Below the pieces are notes generated by a model, which made no database searches, was not told the origin of the DNA, and worked only from the letters and a program-made list of their open reading frames with translations. This document shows positions 54,540 to 63,205 of a stretch of 64,000 bases of DNA, in pieces; within the stretch, counting starts at the first letter, position 1; each line of letters starts with the position of its first letter. The position numbers and the translations under genes were made by a program. The DNA comes from Emticicia aquatilis (GTDB lineage: Bacteria > Bacteroidota > Bacteroidia > Cytophagales > Spirosomataceae). The DNA lies in NCBI RefSeq assembly GCF_014644295.1, contig NZ_BMKK01000006.1, positions 62,001-126,000 of the forward strand. The letters run 5' to 3'.

Positions 54540-56876
54540 TTACTCGCCTTTCACCATTACCGAAATACTACTACTTCTGCCTTTATCGTCAGTGCAAGAT
54601 ATTTTGAGTTTACCGAGACTTGGTGTAAAAAAAACTGGCTTATTGGCGGAGTTTTTTTGTAATAGTCGGTCGTTGATGTACCAATATACTTCTCTCACAT
54701 CATTAGCAGTTTGGCACGCCAACTGCATTTGTTGCATATCATTTTCACTCAAATAATACTCACTTCCATTATTTGGATTGGTAATAATCGGTGCGTTACT
54801 GGCTGTTTTGAAAAACCTCGTACAATTCGGATTATGCGTCGGAATCTTTTCGTAAAGAATATGTTTTAATTCATAAAAACTAAGCAATTCGGGAGCGAGA
54901 TTGCTGTAAAGTTTCTCTTTGTATCCATCTAATGGCAAGCACTGTGTGCAATAACTCATTGATTCTGAAAGGTTTACGTAGAATTTCTTGAGGTGCGTAC
55001 ACTTACGTGTGTGCGAAATATTCTTGATAGAATAATCTAAGATTTTATTGCTGCAATATTCGCTCGGCAAATCACCAGACTCGGCACAAACTTGGCGAGA
55101 TACAACTTCCTTTGGCTGACGAAACCAAACGCTCGAAGTGTTATAATCAATCGTATTAAAAATCTGAAAAAGCAAAGGCGTAGCAATTTCTGCACCGCTT
55201 AATTCGGGAACGCCTTCGCCCGAAAAATTTCCAACCCAAACTCCAACCGTATATTTTTTATTATAGCCAATACTCCAAGCATCACGACGACCAAACGATG
55301 TACCTGTTTTCCAAGCAATTTTTGGTAAACGATAAGTATAATCAAAATTATTAGGTAAATCTGGGCGTTTGATTTGAGCTAAAATTTCGGTGATTAGATA
55401 AGTAGCTGATTGGGAAATAATTGAAGCATGACTCACATTCTTTTCTGTAAATTTATCATCTAACATCTTTGCTTTCTGCCAATTTCCGTCATTAGCAAAG
55501 GCAGCGTAAAGTTGAGTCATTTCTTCAAGCGTTACGCCACAACCGCCAAGCACGATTGAAAGTCCTAAATCTTTTTCTTGTTTTTTAACTGTCTGAAAAT
55601 CAGCTTTCTTGAGTTGTTCAATGAGCGTTGTTTTACCTAAATCTTTTACCACTTTTACCGCTGGAATATTTAACGAATTGGCCAAAGCAAACTCAACCGA
55701 TACTTTTCCGTTAAACTTTCGGTCAAAATTTTCTGGTTCAAAACCATTAAAATTTGTCGGTACATCGTTGATGATATTTTTAGGCGTAATAATTCCTTTA
55801 TCGAAAGCGGTAGCATACAAAAGTGGCTTTAAAGCACTTCCTGGTGAGCGAATTGCCTGCACACCGTCCACTTGTCCACCATCAAGTTTATCATTAAACC
55901 CAGCCGAACCAACGTATGCCTCCACTTGCATGGTTTCGTTATTGATTACCAACACAGCGGCATTATTGATATTCATAGCCCTTGTCCGATTCACATAATT
56001 TGCCACCATCTGCTCGACCTTGGTTTGCGTGGCTTTGCTGACGCTCGAATGAATAATGGCTTCATCGGCAAACTGTTTTTTTAGCCTAAGCGATAAATGC
56101 GGAGCATCTTTCGGTGCTTCGTGCCGAGCAACTCTTAAAGGCTCTCGTAAAGCATCATTAATCAATTGATTATCAAATACTTCCGCTTTTTGAAATCGTT
56201 TGAGCCATTTGTTGCGTTCTTCAACGATTAATGGATTTTTTGTTCCCAATCGCAAACTTGTTGGTCGATTGGGGATAATAGCAAGAGTAGTTACTTCGGC
56301 CAAACTCAGTCTATCGGGTGATTTCTGAAAATACAAATACGAAGCCGATTTTATACCTTCTATATTTGAGCCATAAGGCACAAGATTGAGGTACATTTGC
56401 AGGATTTCGTCTTTAGAATAGAAGATTTCGAGTTGAATTGCTCGAAGGATTTCGGAGATTTTATTCCAGTAAGTTCGCTCATCGGGGTTCAACATTCTTA
56501 CCACCTGCATCGTGATGGTACTCGCCCCCGACGTTCTTCGATTTTTTGTGATATTCTTGAAAGCTGCCCGAAAAATAGCAATAGGATTTACCCCAAAATG
56601 ATAATTGAAATACTTGTCTTCTTTTGCCAAGATGGCTTTGCGTAGCGTGGGCGTTATTTCTTTCAACTCTACAAACATTCGCCATTTTTCATCCGTACTC
56701 AAAAAAGCATGTAAGATTTCTCCTTTTTTATCGGTAATGAGGGTAGAATATGGAACATTTACTTTTGGAGGAAAAATAATATTTAACGCTACTAAAACGA
56801 TGATAAAAGCAAAAAACACTTTTACCCAACGGCGTTTGAAAATTTCTTTGAGTTTAGGGTTTATTCGTTCAAACAT
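54540..56876 (-). CDS. pbpC: Penicillin-binding protein 1C
   Basis: A 778-residue bifunctional peptidoglycan enzyme at the inner membrane. A short cytoplasmic tail and a membrane anchor (about residues 18-38) are followed by the GT51 transglycosylase domain (ILAKEDKYFNYHFGVNP, then SGASTITMQVVRML). The transpeptidase has SxxK in SPGSALKP (near residue 345), SLN in LANSLNIPAVK and KTG in WKTGTSFGRRDAW. The C-terminal PBP1C domain (about the last 90 residues) closes the protein. The ATG at 56876 is preferred over one 24 bases upstream. The alpha-2-macroglobulin gene often found beside pbpC is not present. Confidence 0.95.
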   Translation of the reverse strand: MFERINPKLKEIFKRRWVKVFFAFIIVLVALNIIFPPKVNVPYSTLITDKKGEILHAFLSTDEKWRMFVELKEITPTLRKAILAKEDKYFNYHFGVNPIAIFRAAFKNITKNRRTSGASTITMQVVRMLNPDERTYWNKISEILRAIQLEIFYSKDEILQMYLNLVPYGSNIEGIKSASYLYFQKSPDRLSLAEVTTLAIIPNRPTSLRLGTKNPLIVEERNKWLKRFQKAEVFDNQLINDALREPLRVARHEAPKDAPHLSLRLKKQFADEAIIHSSVSKATQTKVEQMVANYVNRTRAMNINNAAVLVINNETMQVEAYVGSAGFNDKLDGGQVDGVQAIRSPGSALKPLLYATAFDKGIITPKNIINDVPTNFNGFEPENFDRKFNGKVSVEFALANSLNIPAVKVVKDLGKTTLIEQLKKADFQTVKKQEKDLGLSIVLGGCGVTLEEMTQLYAAFANDGNWQKAKMLDDKFTEKNVSHASIISQSATYLITEILAQIKRPDLPNNFDYTYRLPKIAWKTGTSFGRRDAWSIGYNKKYTVGVWVGNFSGEGVPELSGAEIATPLLFQIFNTIDYNTSSVWFRQPKEVVSRQVCAESGDLPSEYCSNKILDYSIKNISHTRKCTHLKKFYVNLSESMSYCTQCLPLDGYKEKLYSNLAPELLSFYELKHILYEKIPTHNPNCTRFFKTASNAPIITNPNNGSEYYLSENDMQQMQLACQTANDVREVYWYINDRLLQKNSANKPVFFTPSLGKLKISCTDDKGRSSSISVMVKGE

Positions 56877-56887
56877 AAAAATAATGC

Positions 56888-56935
56888 TACACAGATGCAC
56901 GAATTAAACGAATTTATGCGAATTTTATGCAGATT
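56888..56935. repeat. Dispersed repeat (CACAGATGCACGAATTAA family)
   Basis: A low-complexity stretch with repeated GAATT units between pbpC and the KdsC-like gene. I know similar text from other Bacteroidota intergenic regions, but there is no second copy of this one in the window. Confidence 0.35.
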
Positions 56936-56962
56936 ATTTTTGAATGACCTAAACCTAATTTC

Positions 56963-57484
56963 ATGGATATTAAACTCAAGTCTCAGCTCCGAAAAATTAC
57001 AACTTTTATTTTTGATGTTGATGGTGTTCTGACCGACGCAACTGTTATTGCCTTACGTGGTGGCGAATTGGCTCGTGTATTTAATGTAAAAGATGGCTAC
57101 GCTCTCGGAAAAGCCATTCGTTCGGGATTTAGAATTGCGATTATTTCGGGCGGAAAAGAAGAAAGCATCAGAGAAAGACTCTCGCCTTTGGGCATTAAAG
57201 ATATTTTTCTGGGCGTAAATACCGACCAAAAATTAAGCGTTTTTGATAAATATATTGCCGATAATAATCTTTCGGCCGATGAGATTGTATTTATGGGCGA
57301 TGATTTGCCCGATTGGGAAATTATGAAGCACCGAGAAGTATTATCTGCTTGCCCAGCCGATGCCGTGGAAGAAATCATCGAGGTGGCAGCTTTCAATTCA
57401 ACTCGTAAAGGTGGAGATTGTGCCGTGCGTGAAGTAATTGAATTGGTAATGAAAGAACAAGGTAAGTGGATGAAGATTTTTTAA
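56963..57484 (+). CDS. kdsC: KdsC-like HAD phosphatase (Kdo-8-phosphate phosphatase family)
   Basis: A 173-residue HAD hydrolase of the small C0 type. The nucleophile motif is FDVDGVLTDA (residues 14-23), the Thr/Ser motif lies in IAIISGGKEES, and the final metal-binding motif is VFMGDDLPDWEIM. RKGGDCAVREVIELVM is typical of the KdsC family end. It removes phosphate from Kdo-8-phosphate during lipid A-core synthesis. Some relatives act on nonulosonic acid 9-phosphates, so a role in the pseudaminic-type pathway is not ruled out, but the distance argues against it. Confidence 0.88.
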   Translation: MDIKLKSQLRKITTFIFDVDGVLTDATVIALRGGELARVFNVKDGYALGKAIRSGFRIAIISGGKEESIRERLSPLGIKDIFLGVNTDQKLSVFDKYIADNNLSADEIVFMGDDLPDWEIMKHREVLSACPADAVEEIIEVAAFNSTRKGGDCAVREVIELVMKEQGKWMKIF

Positions 57485-57506
57485 CCCTCGGCTTCGCTCG
57501 GGTACC
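57483..57506. repeat. REP-like element
   Basis: ACCCTCGGCTTCGCTCGGGT starts right after the KdsC-like stop codon. ACCC/GGGT pairs and an inner GC/GC pair form a weak hairpin. This text (VPERSRG when translated on the other strand) recurs in many Bacteroidota genomes. Confidence 0.5.
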
Positions 57507-57554
57507 AACTCCCAGCAAAAAGTAAAAAACATTCGCATATTCATAATTAAATAT

Positions 57555-58475
57555 ATGAAACGTCGAGAATTTATAAATCTAACTGCTACGAGTGCATTGC
57601 TTTCGTCGGTCGAAACGCTGGCACAAGAAATACCTTGGGTATCAAATGTTGACCCCAAATTTCAACTAAAGATAATGGCTACTAACTGGGGCTGGAGTGG
57701 TTCGCTCGATGCCTTTTGTGCTGCTGCCAAGAAGGAAGGCTATGATGGTATCGAAATGTGGTGGCCAAACGAAACCAAAGACCAAAAAGAACTTTTTGCA
57801 GCACTTGAAAAGTATGATTTAGAAATTGGCTACCTATGCGGTTCTGGCCATAAAGACCCAGTCATTAATCTTGAAAGTTTCAAAAAAGCCATTAATGCCG
57901 CCTCAACGCAGTCAGCCAAGAAGCCTTTGTATATCAATTGTCATAGTGGGAAAGATTTTTTTACGTACGAGCAAAGTAAACTTTTCATTGACCATACGAC
58001 CGAAACGACAGCCAAGACAGGAATTAAAATTTGCCACGAAACCCACCGAGGGCGAATTATGTTTGCGGCTCATATTGCACGAAACTTTATTGAAAAAAAT
58101 CCCGCTTTACGCCTAACGCTTGATATTTCACATTGGTGTAATGTACATGAGTCTTTGCTCGAAGACCAAGCTGAAACCGTTGCGATGGCATTGGAAAGAG
58201 TAGAACACCTACACGCACGCATAGGGCATCAAGAAGGCCCACAAGTGAATGACCCAAGAGCTCCCGAATGGGAAAGTGCTGTAAAAGCACACCTTGCGTG
58301 GTGGGATAGAGTTCTGGAAAGAAAAATGAAGGCTGGCGAAACAATGACGATTTTGACCGAATTTGGTCCACCGAATTATTTGCCGACCTTACCATACACA
58401 CAACAACCAGTAGCCGACCAATGGGCGATAAATGTGTGTATGATGCAAATGCTCAGAAAACGATATTTACGATAA
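57555..58475 (+). CDS. Exported TIM-barrel sugar isomerase/epimerase-like protein
   Basis: A 306-residue protein of the xylose-isomerase-like TIM-barrel family. MKRREFINLTATSALLSS at the start looks like a Tat-type export signal (RREF), so it probably acts in the periplasm. EGYDGIEMWWPNE, LTLDISHWCNVHE and LTEFGPPNY carry the Glu, Asp/His and Glu that would bind a metal ion. The family converts or cleaves sugars and sugar acids. The substrate is unknown. It is not obviously in an operon: 70 bases and a REP-like element lie before it. Confidence 0.82.
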   Translation: MKRREFINLTATSALLSSVETLAQEIPWVSNVDPKFQLKIMATNWGWSGSLDAFCAAAKKEGYDGIEMWWPNETKDQKELFAALEKYDLEIGYLCGSGHKDPVINLESFKKAINAASTQSAKKPLYINCHSGKDFFTYEQSKLFIDHTTETTAKTGIKICHETHRGRIMFAAHIARNFIEKNPALRLTLDISHWCNVHESLLEDQAETVAMALERVEHLHARIGHQEGPQVNDPRAPEWESAVKAHLAWWDRVLERKMKAGETMTILTEFGPPNYLPTLPYTQQPVADQWAINVCMMQMLRKRYLR

Positions 58476-58884
58476 AAAAAAGACCGAGCTATCTAAAGAT
58501 TGATAGCTCGGTACCTGTCGTTCATGGAAAACAAGAAAGCACGTAAATCCTTTCAATATTTGAAAAAATTCTACTCTGATTATGTTAGTCTAAAAAGCAT
58601 ACCAAACTTGGCACGCTACCGTTTACACTATACCAAAAATTAGCAAGTGGATACAATTGTGGATAAGTTGATTATTTCTTCAAAAACTCTTATAATCAGC
58701 TCATTATTTCACTGATTTATCGTTTCTATGCTTCATCACTAAAAGAAGCCTTTTCGCTAATCAGAAATAACCATTCATGTAAATCTTGGATAATATCTAC
58801 CGACTTACTGTACGTTTGCCACGCTTTTGTTCAGAAATCATTTCACAAACAAAGCATAAACTATATCTAAACCGTCAGAAAACC
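58476..58884. other. 409-base gap with no gene
   Basis: No convincing gene was seen. It contains the hairpin at 58483-58512, and one exact DnaA-box-like 9-mer (TTATCCACA on the minus strand, 58666-58658). An upstream in-frame extension of the prohibitin-family gene begins with TTG at 58786, which I consider untranslated. It is AT-rich and may hold the promoter of that gene, but no full TTTG/TAnnTTTG pair was found. Confidence 0.5.
58483..58512. terminator. Strong hairpin after the isomerase-like gene
   Basis: A perfect 11-bp stem ACCGAGCTATC/GATAGCTCGGT with an 8-base loop. It has no T run on the plus strand but is preceded by eight A residues, so it would work as a terminator only on the minus strand, where no gene is seen. 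Confidence 0.5.
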
Positions 58885-59790
58885 ATGTTTTTAGTCGTTA
58901 TCGGAGTTATTATTTTGATAGTGGCATTTGCTATCAATACTCCTTCTTTACAATTTTCTCGTTTTTCTCGCCCGCTTAAATTCGTGGGACTTATTTTCAT
59001 TATTTTGGGCTTTGCCTCTTCGACCGTCAAGCAAATTGACGCTGGTCGAGTTGGCGTGCAATCACTTTTTGGTAAAGTCCAAGAAGGCACGCTTACAAGT
59101 GGTTTGAATTTTATTAATCCTTTAGTTGATGTAACTGAGTTCGACACTCGTACTCAAAATTACACCATGTCGGGCGTGCATGACGAAGGTAAACAAGCAG
59201 GCGATGATGCCATTAGAGTACTTTCATCAGATGGACTTGAGGTTGTGATTGACCTAACCGTGCTTTATCGAGTACAACCCGACCAAGCACCAACAATTTT
59301 ACGAAAAATCGGAGCAAATTATGAAGATGTAATCGTGCGTCCAATTACCCGTACTCGTATTCGTGATATTGCGGCTTATTATGAAGCAGTCGCATTGTAT
59401 TCGACCAAAAGAGACGAGTTTCAAGGAAAAATCTTTAAGGCTATCGAAGCCGATTTTAAGGCTCGTGGATTGGTTTTAGAACAACTATTGGTCAGAAACA
59501 TTAATTTGCCTGAGTCTGTTAAGAAAACTATTGAATCGAAAATAAACGCTGAGCAAGAAGCACAAAAAATGCAGTTTGTATTGCAGAAAGAAAAACAAGA
59601 AGCCGAGCGTAAGCGTGTAGAAGCACAAGGTATTTCGGACTATCAGAAAATTATTACAACCACCTTGACTGACAAACAATTACAGTACGAAATGATTAAA
59701 GCTCAGAAAGAAATTGCCACTTCGCCCAATTCAAAAGTGATTATTATGGGAGGAAAAGGAAATACGCCTATTATGATAAATGATAAGTAG
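58885..59790 (+). CDS. Prohibitin/SPFH family membrane protein
   Basis: A 301-residue protein from the ATG at 58885. One or two membrane segments at the N-terminus (about residues 1-18 and 28-45) are followed by an SPFH domain (GRVGVQSLFGKVQEGTL, VIDLTVLYRV, RTRIRDIAAYYEAVALYS), and then a long coiled coil rich in Lys, Glu and Gln (about 215-275). SPFH proteins form ring-like membrane scaffolds that control proteases or membrane domains. The C-terminus VIIMGGKGNTPIM is normal for the bacterial prohibitin-like branch. A terminator follows it. Confidence 0.92.
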   Translation: MFLVVIGVIILIVAFAINTPSLQFSRFSRPLKFVGLIFIILGFASSTVKQIDAGRVGVQSLFGKVQEGTLTSGLNFINPLVDVTEFDTRTQNYTMSGVHDEGKQAGDDAIRVLSSDGLEVVIDLTVLYRVQPDQAPTILRKIGANYEDVIVRPITRTRIRDIAAYYEAVALYSTKRDEFQGKIFKAIEADFKARGLVLEQLLVRNINLPESVKKTIESKINAEQEAQKMQFVLQKEKQEAERKRVEAQGISDYQKIITTTLTDKQLQYEMIKAQKEIATSPNSKVIIMGGKGNTPIMINDK

Positions 59791-59813
59791 CGAAGATAAA
59801 AAAGAGAAAAACA

Positions 59814-59845
59814 AAAGAGCCTTGCAGATAACTGCGAGGCTCTTT
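59814..59845 (+). terminator. Terminator after the prohibitin-family gene
   Basis: A 14-bp stem AAAGAGCCTTGCAG/CTGCGAGGCTCTTT with one G-U pair and a 4-base ATAA loop. The T run afterwards is short (TTTG), so it is a moderately strong terminator. Confidence 0.75.
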
Positions 59846-59980
59846 GTATTTGCAACATGATATAAAAACGCTGATGTTATATAAAATGTTTCTTGTTTGA
59901 AAAATTATTTAATTATTTTTCAAAAAAAGATTTATTTTTACGATTTCTAAAAAATTGTGGTGAATTTATAAATGCAGCCC

Positions 59981-60002
59981 ACTTATTCACTCATTCATCA
60001 AC
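59981..60002. repeat. ATTCACTC-type simple repeat
   Basis: Reads TTATTCACTCATTCATCAAC in the gap before the small unknown gene. The same ATTCACTC units code for FIHSFTHS inside ileS (1366-1398, minus strand). Confidence 0.5.
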
Positions 60003-60018
60003 CTAATCATTAAATTCC

Positions 60019-60342
60019 ATGCGTCAGTCTATCATCTACGAAGTAACGATTAATTATATTGGCTCATTAAGCGATATTCGGAAACGTGAGCCTTTTGTGG
60101 TTTACTTTTCAAACCTCAAACGAGCCATTGAGTGCGTGCAAAGCAATTTAGCAGTGAATGGCTGGGAACAAAAGAAGGTAAATTACACAGCAGTTTATCG
60201 GACGCTCAAAGTAAAAAATAAATTTGTGTGCGACTTCGATGCCATGAAAGTGAAGTTTTTTCAGGTAATTATCACAACAAAGACGCTCAACCCATTGTTG
60301 ACTACACTCGGAATTGATGAGTTTCCTACCACAAAAAAGTAA
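60019..60342 (+). CDS. Small unknown protein
   Basis: A 107-residue basic protein (RQSIIYEVTINYIGSL at the start). Its Lys-rich, strand-helix pattern shows no motif, signal peptide or membrane segment that I recognise. It begins with a good ATG and its codon use resembles that of its neighbours, so it is probably real. The next gene lies 172 bases away, across two repeats, so it probably is transcribed alone. No function is proposed. Confidence 0.6.
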   Translation: MRQSIIYEVTINYIGSLSDIRKREPFVVYFSNLKRAIECVQSNLAVNGWEQKKVNYTAVYRTLKVKNKFVCDFDAMKVKFFQVIITTKTLNPLLTTLGIDEFPTTKK

Positions 60343-60376
60343 GATACGATTAAGCGATTTTAGGATTTACAAGATA
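60343..60376. repeat. Dispersed repeat copy (GATTAAGCG family)
   Basis: GATTAAGCGATTTTAGGATT, matching the left arm at 3113-3146. It starts at the stop codon of the small unknown gene. Confidence 0.6.
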
Positions 60377-60383
60377 TTATTTT

Positions 60384-60419
60384 TTCATAGAATCGGGTTT
60401 ACAAACCCAATTCTATGAA
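60384..60419. repeat. 36-base palindrome
   Basis: TTCATAGAAT, one mismatch, GGGTT, loop TACA, AACCC, ATTCTATGAA. The stem is about 16 bp with one internal mismatch. No T run follows on either strand, so it is more likely an interspersed repeat than a terminator. Confidence 0.6.
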
Positions 60420-60514
60420 GGAAACAAGCAAATTGATTTGGGGGATTTCTTCAGAAAAATTAAATTTTTTCTTTTCTTTGTGCAATTACTTACTTTAACC
60501 TAAAACATAATCAG

Positions 60515-61849
60515 ATGCAGTTTTCAAAACCTAAACTGAGTTTTTCACAAATTATTAATATGAATGTCGGATTCTTTGGCATTCAATATAGTTTTGGTCT
60601 TCAACAAAGTGCTGTAAACCCAATTTATGACTTCTTGGGGGCAAGTCCCGACGAAATTCCGTTGCTCAATTTAGCTGGCCCAATGACTGGTCTTTTGATT
60701 CAACCGATTATTGGAGCAATGTCTGACAAAACTTGGTCGCCTCGTTTTGGCCGTCGTAAGCCGTACTTCTTTGTTGGGGCTTTAATGTGCAGCTTGGCTC
60801 TTTTCCTCTATCCTTTTAGTAGTACATTGTGGATGGCTGCTGGGCTTCTCTGGATTTTGGATGTGGGCAACAATACTGCCATGGAGCCTTACCGAGCATT
60901 TATTGCCGATAAACTTGATGCTTCGCAGCAACCAACGGGCTTTCAGGCACAAAGTTTCTTTACTGGTTTGGGGCAGACACTGGTGAATCTTTCGATTTTT
61001 ATTTTTCCGATGATATTCTTAGGCACAACTGGTTCTTTGCCTACTTGGGTTTATGCGTCCTTCTTTTTAGGGGCAGTTTGTTCGATTGGCTCAGTCTGGT
61101 GGAGTATGCGTACAACTGCTGAGATTCCGCCAAGTGAAGAAGAACTTGCCGAAATGAAACGAAATCCTTTAAATATTTTTTCACCATTTATTGATATTAT
61201 CTCAGCTATCCGTGATATGCCAAAAGTTATGTGGCAGTTGGCTTTAGTTTATTTGTTTCAATGGTACGCATTGTTTTGCTACTGGCAGAACTCATCGAAA
61301 AGTATTGCACAATCGGTTTGGAAAACTACAACTTACCAAGACAATCCTATTTATAACGAAGCAGTTAGTTGGACAGGCTTAGTAAATGGCTGGTATAACA
61401 TTGTAATGTTTTTGGTAGCATTTAGTTTAGTTGGTTTTGCTAAAAAATATTCTCCCAAATTGGTTCATACCTTTTGCTTGATTTTGGCAGGAATTGGCTT
61501 TCTGGCTTTTCCACTGATTGAAAATAAATATTTGCTTTTCCCTGCGATTACGGGTTTTGGAATTGGTTGGGCAAGTATGATGGGAATTCCGTATTTGATT
61601 GTAGTTGGCGAAATTCCGAAAGAACGTTACGGCGTTTATATGGGAATTATCAATATGATGATTGTGATTCCAATGCTGATTCAGACCCTTACTTTTGGCT
61701 ATATCCTGAAAAATTTCTTGAATAACGACCCAGGTAAAGCCATTACGTTTGCAGGAATACTTTTATTAATTGCGGCAGGAGCAACGCTGCTCATCAAAGC
61801 AAAAAAAGTAGAAGGTGATGTAAATATGCCAATGGGCGGAGGGCATTAA
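60515..61849 (+). CDS. MFS sugar transporter (SLC45/GPH-like)
   Basis: A 444-residue inner-membrane transporter with 12 predicted segments. The loop between segments 2 and 3 is the family motif GAMSDKTWSPRFGRRKPYFF, and the region IQYSFGLQQSAVNPIYDFLG at the first segment is typical of the SLC45/sucrose-transporter-like branch found in Bacteroidota. It probably imports a disaccharide or glycoside with protons. The convergent TIM-barrel gene may act in the same sugar's use, but shared control is not visible. Confidence 0.87.
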   Translation: MQFSKPKLSFSQIINMNVGFFGIQYSFGLQQSAVNPIYDFLGASPDEIPLLNLAGPMTGLLIQPIIGAMSDKTWSPRFGRRKPYFFVGALMCSLALFLYPFSSTLWMAAGLLWILDVGNNTAMEPYRAFIADKLDASQQPTGFQAQSFFTGLGQTLVNLSIFIFPMIFLGTTGSLPTWVYASFFLGAVCSIGSVWWSMRTTAEIPPSEEELAEMKRNPLNIFSPFIDIISAIRDMPKVMWQLALVYLFQWYALFCYWQNSSKSIAQSVWKTTTYQDNPIYNEAVSWTGLVNGWYNIVMFLVAFSLVGFAKKYSPKLVHTFCLILAGIGFLAFPLIENKYLLFPAITGFGIGWASMMGIPYLIVVGEIPKERYGVYMGIINMMIVIPMLIQTLTFGYILKNFLNNDPGKAITFAGILLLIAAGATLLIKAKKVEGDVNMPMGGGH

Positions 61850-61888
61850 ATGATGCTTAATGTTGAATGATAAATGTTTGATAAATGA

Positions 61889-61920
61889 AAAGCCTTCAAA
61901 ATTTTAGTTTTGAAGGCTTT
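61889..61920. terminator. Bidirectional terminator between convergent genes
   Basis: A 13-bp stem AAAGCCTTCAAAA/TTTTGAAGGCTTT with a 6-base loop. It can serve the MFS gene (plus) and the TIM-barrel gene (minus), each ending within 40 bases. Confidence 0.85.
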
Positions 61921-61928
61921 CCTATGAA

Positions 61929-61950
61929 ACAAGTTGGAAACTTGTTTTAC
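61929..61950. repeat. Dispersed palindromic repeat (ACAAGTTrGAAACTTGT family)
   Basis: The second copy of the element at 54517-54539, ACAAGTTGGAAACTTGTTTT. It lies 4 bases after the stop codon of the convergent TIM-barrel gene. Confidence 0.6.
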
Positions 61951-61954
61951 AAAC

Positions 61955-62878
61955 CTATGGCAAATATTGACGAATGTAATTTCTACTTTGCAAAATTGCT
62001 TTTGTTACATCATCAGGGCTTCCCTCGAAGGCTTTGTCTTCCACTTCAATCACAACTGGGCCACGATAACGCACATCAGTGAGTGCAGCAAAGAATTTTC
62101 CCCAACGAACATCTCCCAGACCAGGCAGTTTTGGTGAATGATATTCAAGCGGATTGGCTAAGATTCCAACTCTATCCAATTTATCGTGATATACTTTTAC
62201 ATCTTTTAAGTGAATATGATGCAAACGGTCTTTGTATTGATAAATTGGTTTGATTTCGTCCATCATCTGAAAAATCATGTGCGATGGGTCATAATTCAGT
62301 CCGAAAAGTGGGGTTTTGAAGGTTTCAAACATTCTGTCCCAAACAACTGGGCTGATTGCTAAGTTTTTTCCCCCCGGCCATTCATCATTCGTAAAGAACA
62401 TTGGGCAGTTTTCAATACCAATCTTAATACCTTCTTGCTCAGCAGTTTCGATGATTGGCTTCCACAATTTCTTAAAGATTTTCAAATTATCTTCGATATT
62501 TTTCTTGGGGTCACGCCCAATAAAAGTATTCATTACAGGAACACCAAGCGTATTGCAGGCTCTAATTACTTTCTTGATATGCTCAATATAAAATTCAGAT
62601 TTTGCCTTATCGGCATCTAATGGATTAGGGTAATAACCTAAGCCCGAAATACTAATGTTTTTTTCGTGAAGATATGATTTGATATACTTCACTTGATGTG
62701 GGTCGTGTAGTTTATCGACATTGATGTGGGTTACGCCTGCATAACGACGTGTCTCGCCTCCCTCTGTTGGCCAACACATCATCTCTAAGCACGAAAATTC
62801 GTGTTTAGATGCAAAATCTACTACGTGTTCAAAGCCAAAATCGGCCAGAATCGCACTTACAAATCCGAGTTTTAACAT
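61955..62878 (-). CDS. Cytoplasmic TIM-barrel sugar isomerase/epimerase-like protein
   Basis: A 307-residue protein of the xylose-isomerase-like TIM-barrel family without an export signal. Seen are HEFSCLEMMCWPTEGGETR, GIKIGIENCPMF, GLNYDPSHMIFQ (metal ligands), HHIHLKDVKVY and VVIEVEDKAFEGSPDD at the end. It shares only family-level blocks with the protein at 57555. The family includes inositol and hexulose isomerases and epimerases. A perfect promoter lies just upstream, and the gene faces the MFS transporter. Confidence 0.84.
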   Translation of the reverse strand: MLKLGFVSAILADFGFEHVVDFASKHEFSCLEMMCWPTEGGETRRYAGVTHINVDKLHDPHQVKYIKSYLHEKNISISGLGYYPNPLDADKAKSEFYIEHIKKVIRACNTLGVPVMNTFIGRDPKKNIEDNLKIFKKLWKPIIETAEQEGIKIGIENCPMFFTNDEWPGGKNLAISPVVWDRMFETFKTPLFGLNYDPSHMIFQMMDEIKPIYQYKDRLHHIHLKDVKVYHDKLDRVGILANPLEYHSPKLPGLGDVRWGKFFAALTDVRYRGPVVIEVEDKAFEGSPDDVTKAILQSRNYIRQYLP

Positions 62879-62907
62879 AATACTTGTTGAATAGAAGTTT
62901 GTTCAAT

Positions 62908-62937
62908 CAAATTTATGAAAAAAATACCTTCGTCAAA
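62908..62937 (-). promoter_or_regulatory. Promoter for the cytoplasmic TIM-barrel gene
   Basis: On the minus strand TTTG (62937-62934), an 18-base spacer and TAAATTTG (62915-62908) match the Bacteroidota consensus. The transcript would start near 62901, about 23 bases before the ATG. The rest of the 327-base gap up to the sigma factor gene is AT-rich and shows no gene. Confidence 0.6.
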
Positions 62938-63150
62938 ATCCAAATATCATATTTCAACGTATGTTATTCTTTAAAGCAGCATTTATTGTTTATGATTATA
63001 TACTTTTGTTTAAACAAATAGACATATAAGCATAAGCCCAATTAAAACGTAAAAGTGAGTATTATTTGCTATAATCGTGCTTTTTAGTTAGTATTTAATA
63101 GTCCACCGCCAATTACGTTTAACTTTTTATAAATATTTTTACACAAAAGC

Positions 63151-63182
63151 TTGTTTTTACAAATACATTTTGTTTAACTTTG
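63151..63182 (+). promoter_or_regulatory. Promoter for the sigma factor gene
   Basis: TTG (63151-63153), a 21-base spacer and TAACTTTG (63175-63182) form a consensus Bacteroidota promoter, giving a leader of only about 17 bases before the ATG at 63206. The promoter contains the TTG that would otherwise extend the reading frame to 63170. Confidence 0.65.
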
Positions 63183-63205
63183 CTTCAACAAAAATAAACA
63201 AAGCT

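Noticed and set aside
58658-58666. Exact DnaA-box-like 9-mer in a 409-base gene-free gap, as a possible replication origin
   Set aside because: Only one exact box; a single 9-mer is expected about once in 64 kb of AT-rich DNA on two strands. No dnaA, dnaN or similar gene is nearby.
58786-58884. 33-residue N-terminal extension of the prohibitin-family protein
   Set aside because: It starts with TTG and would put polar residues before the membrane anchor. The ATG at 58885 gives normal length.
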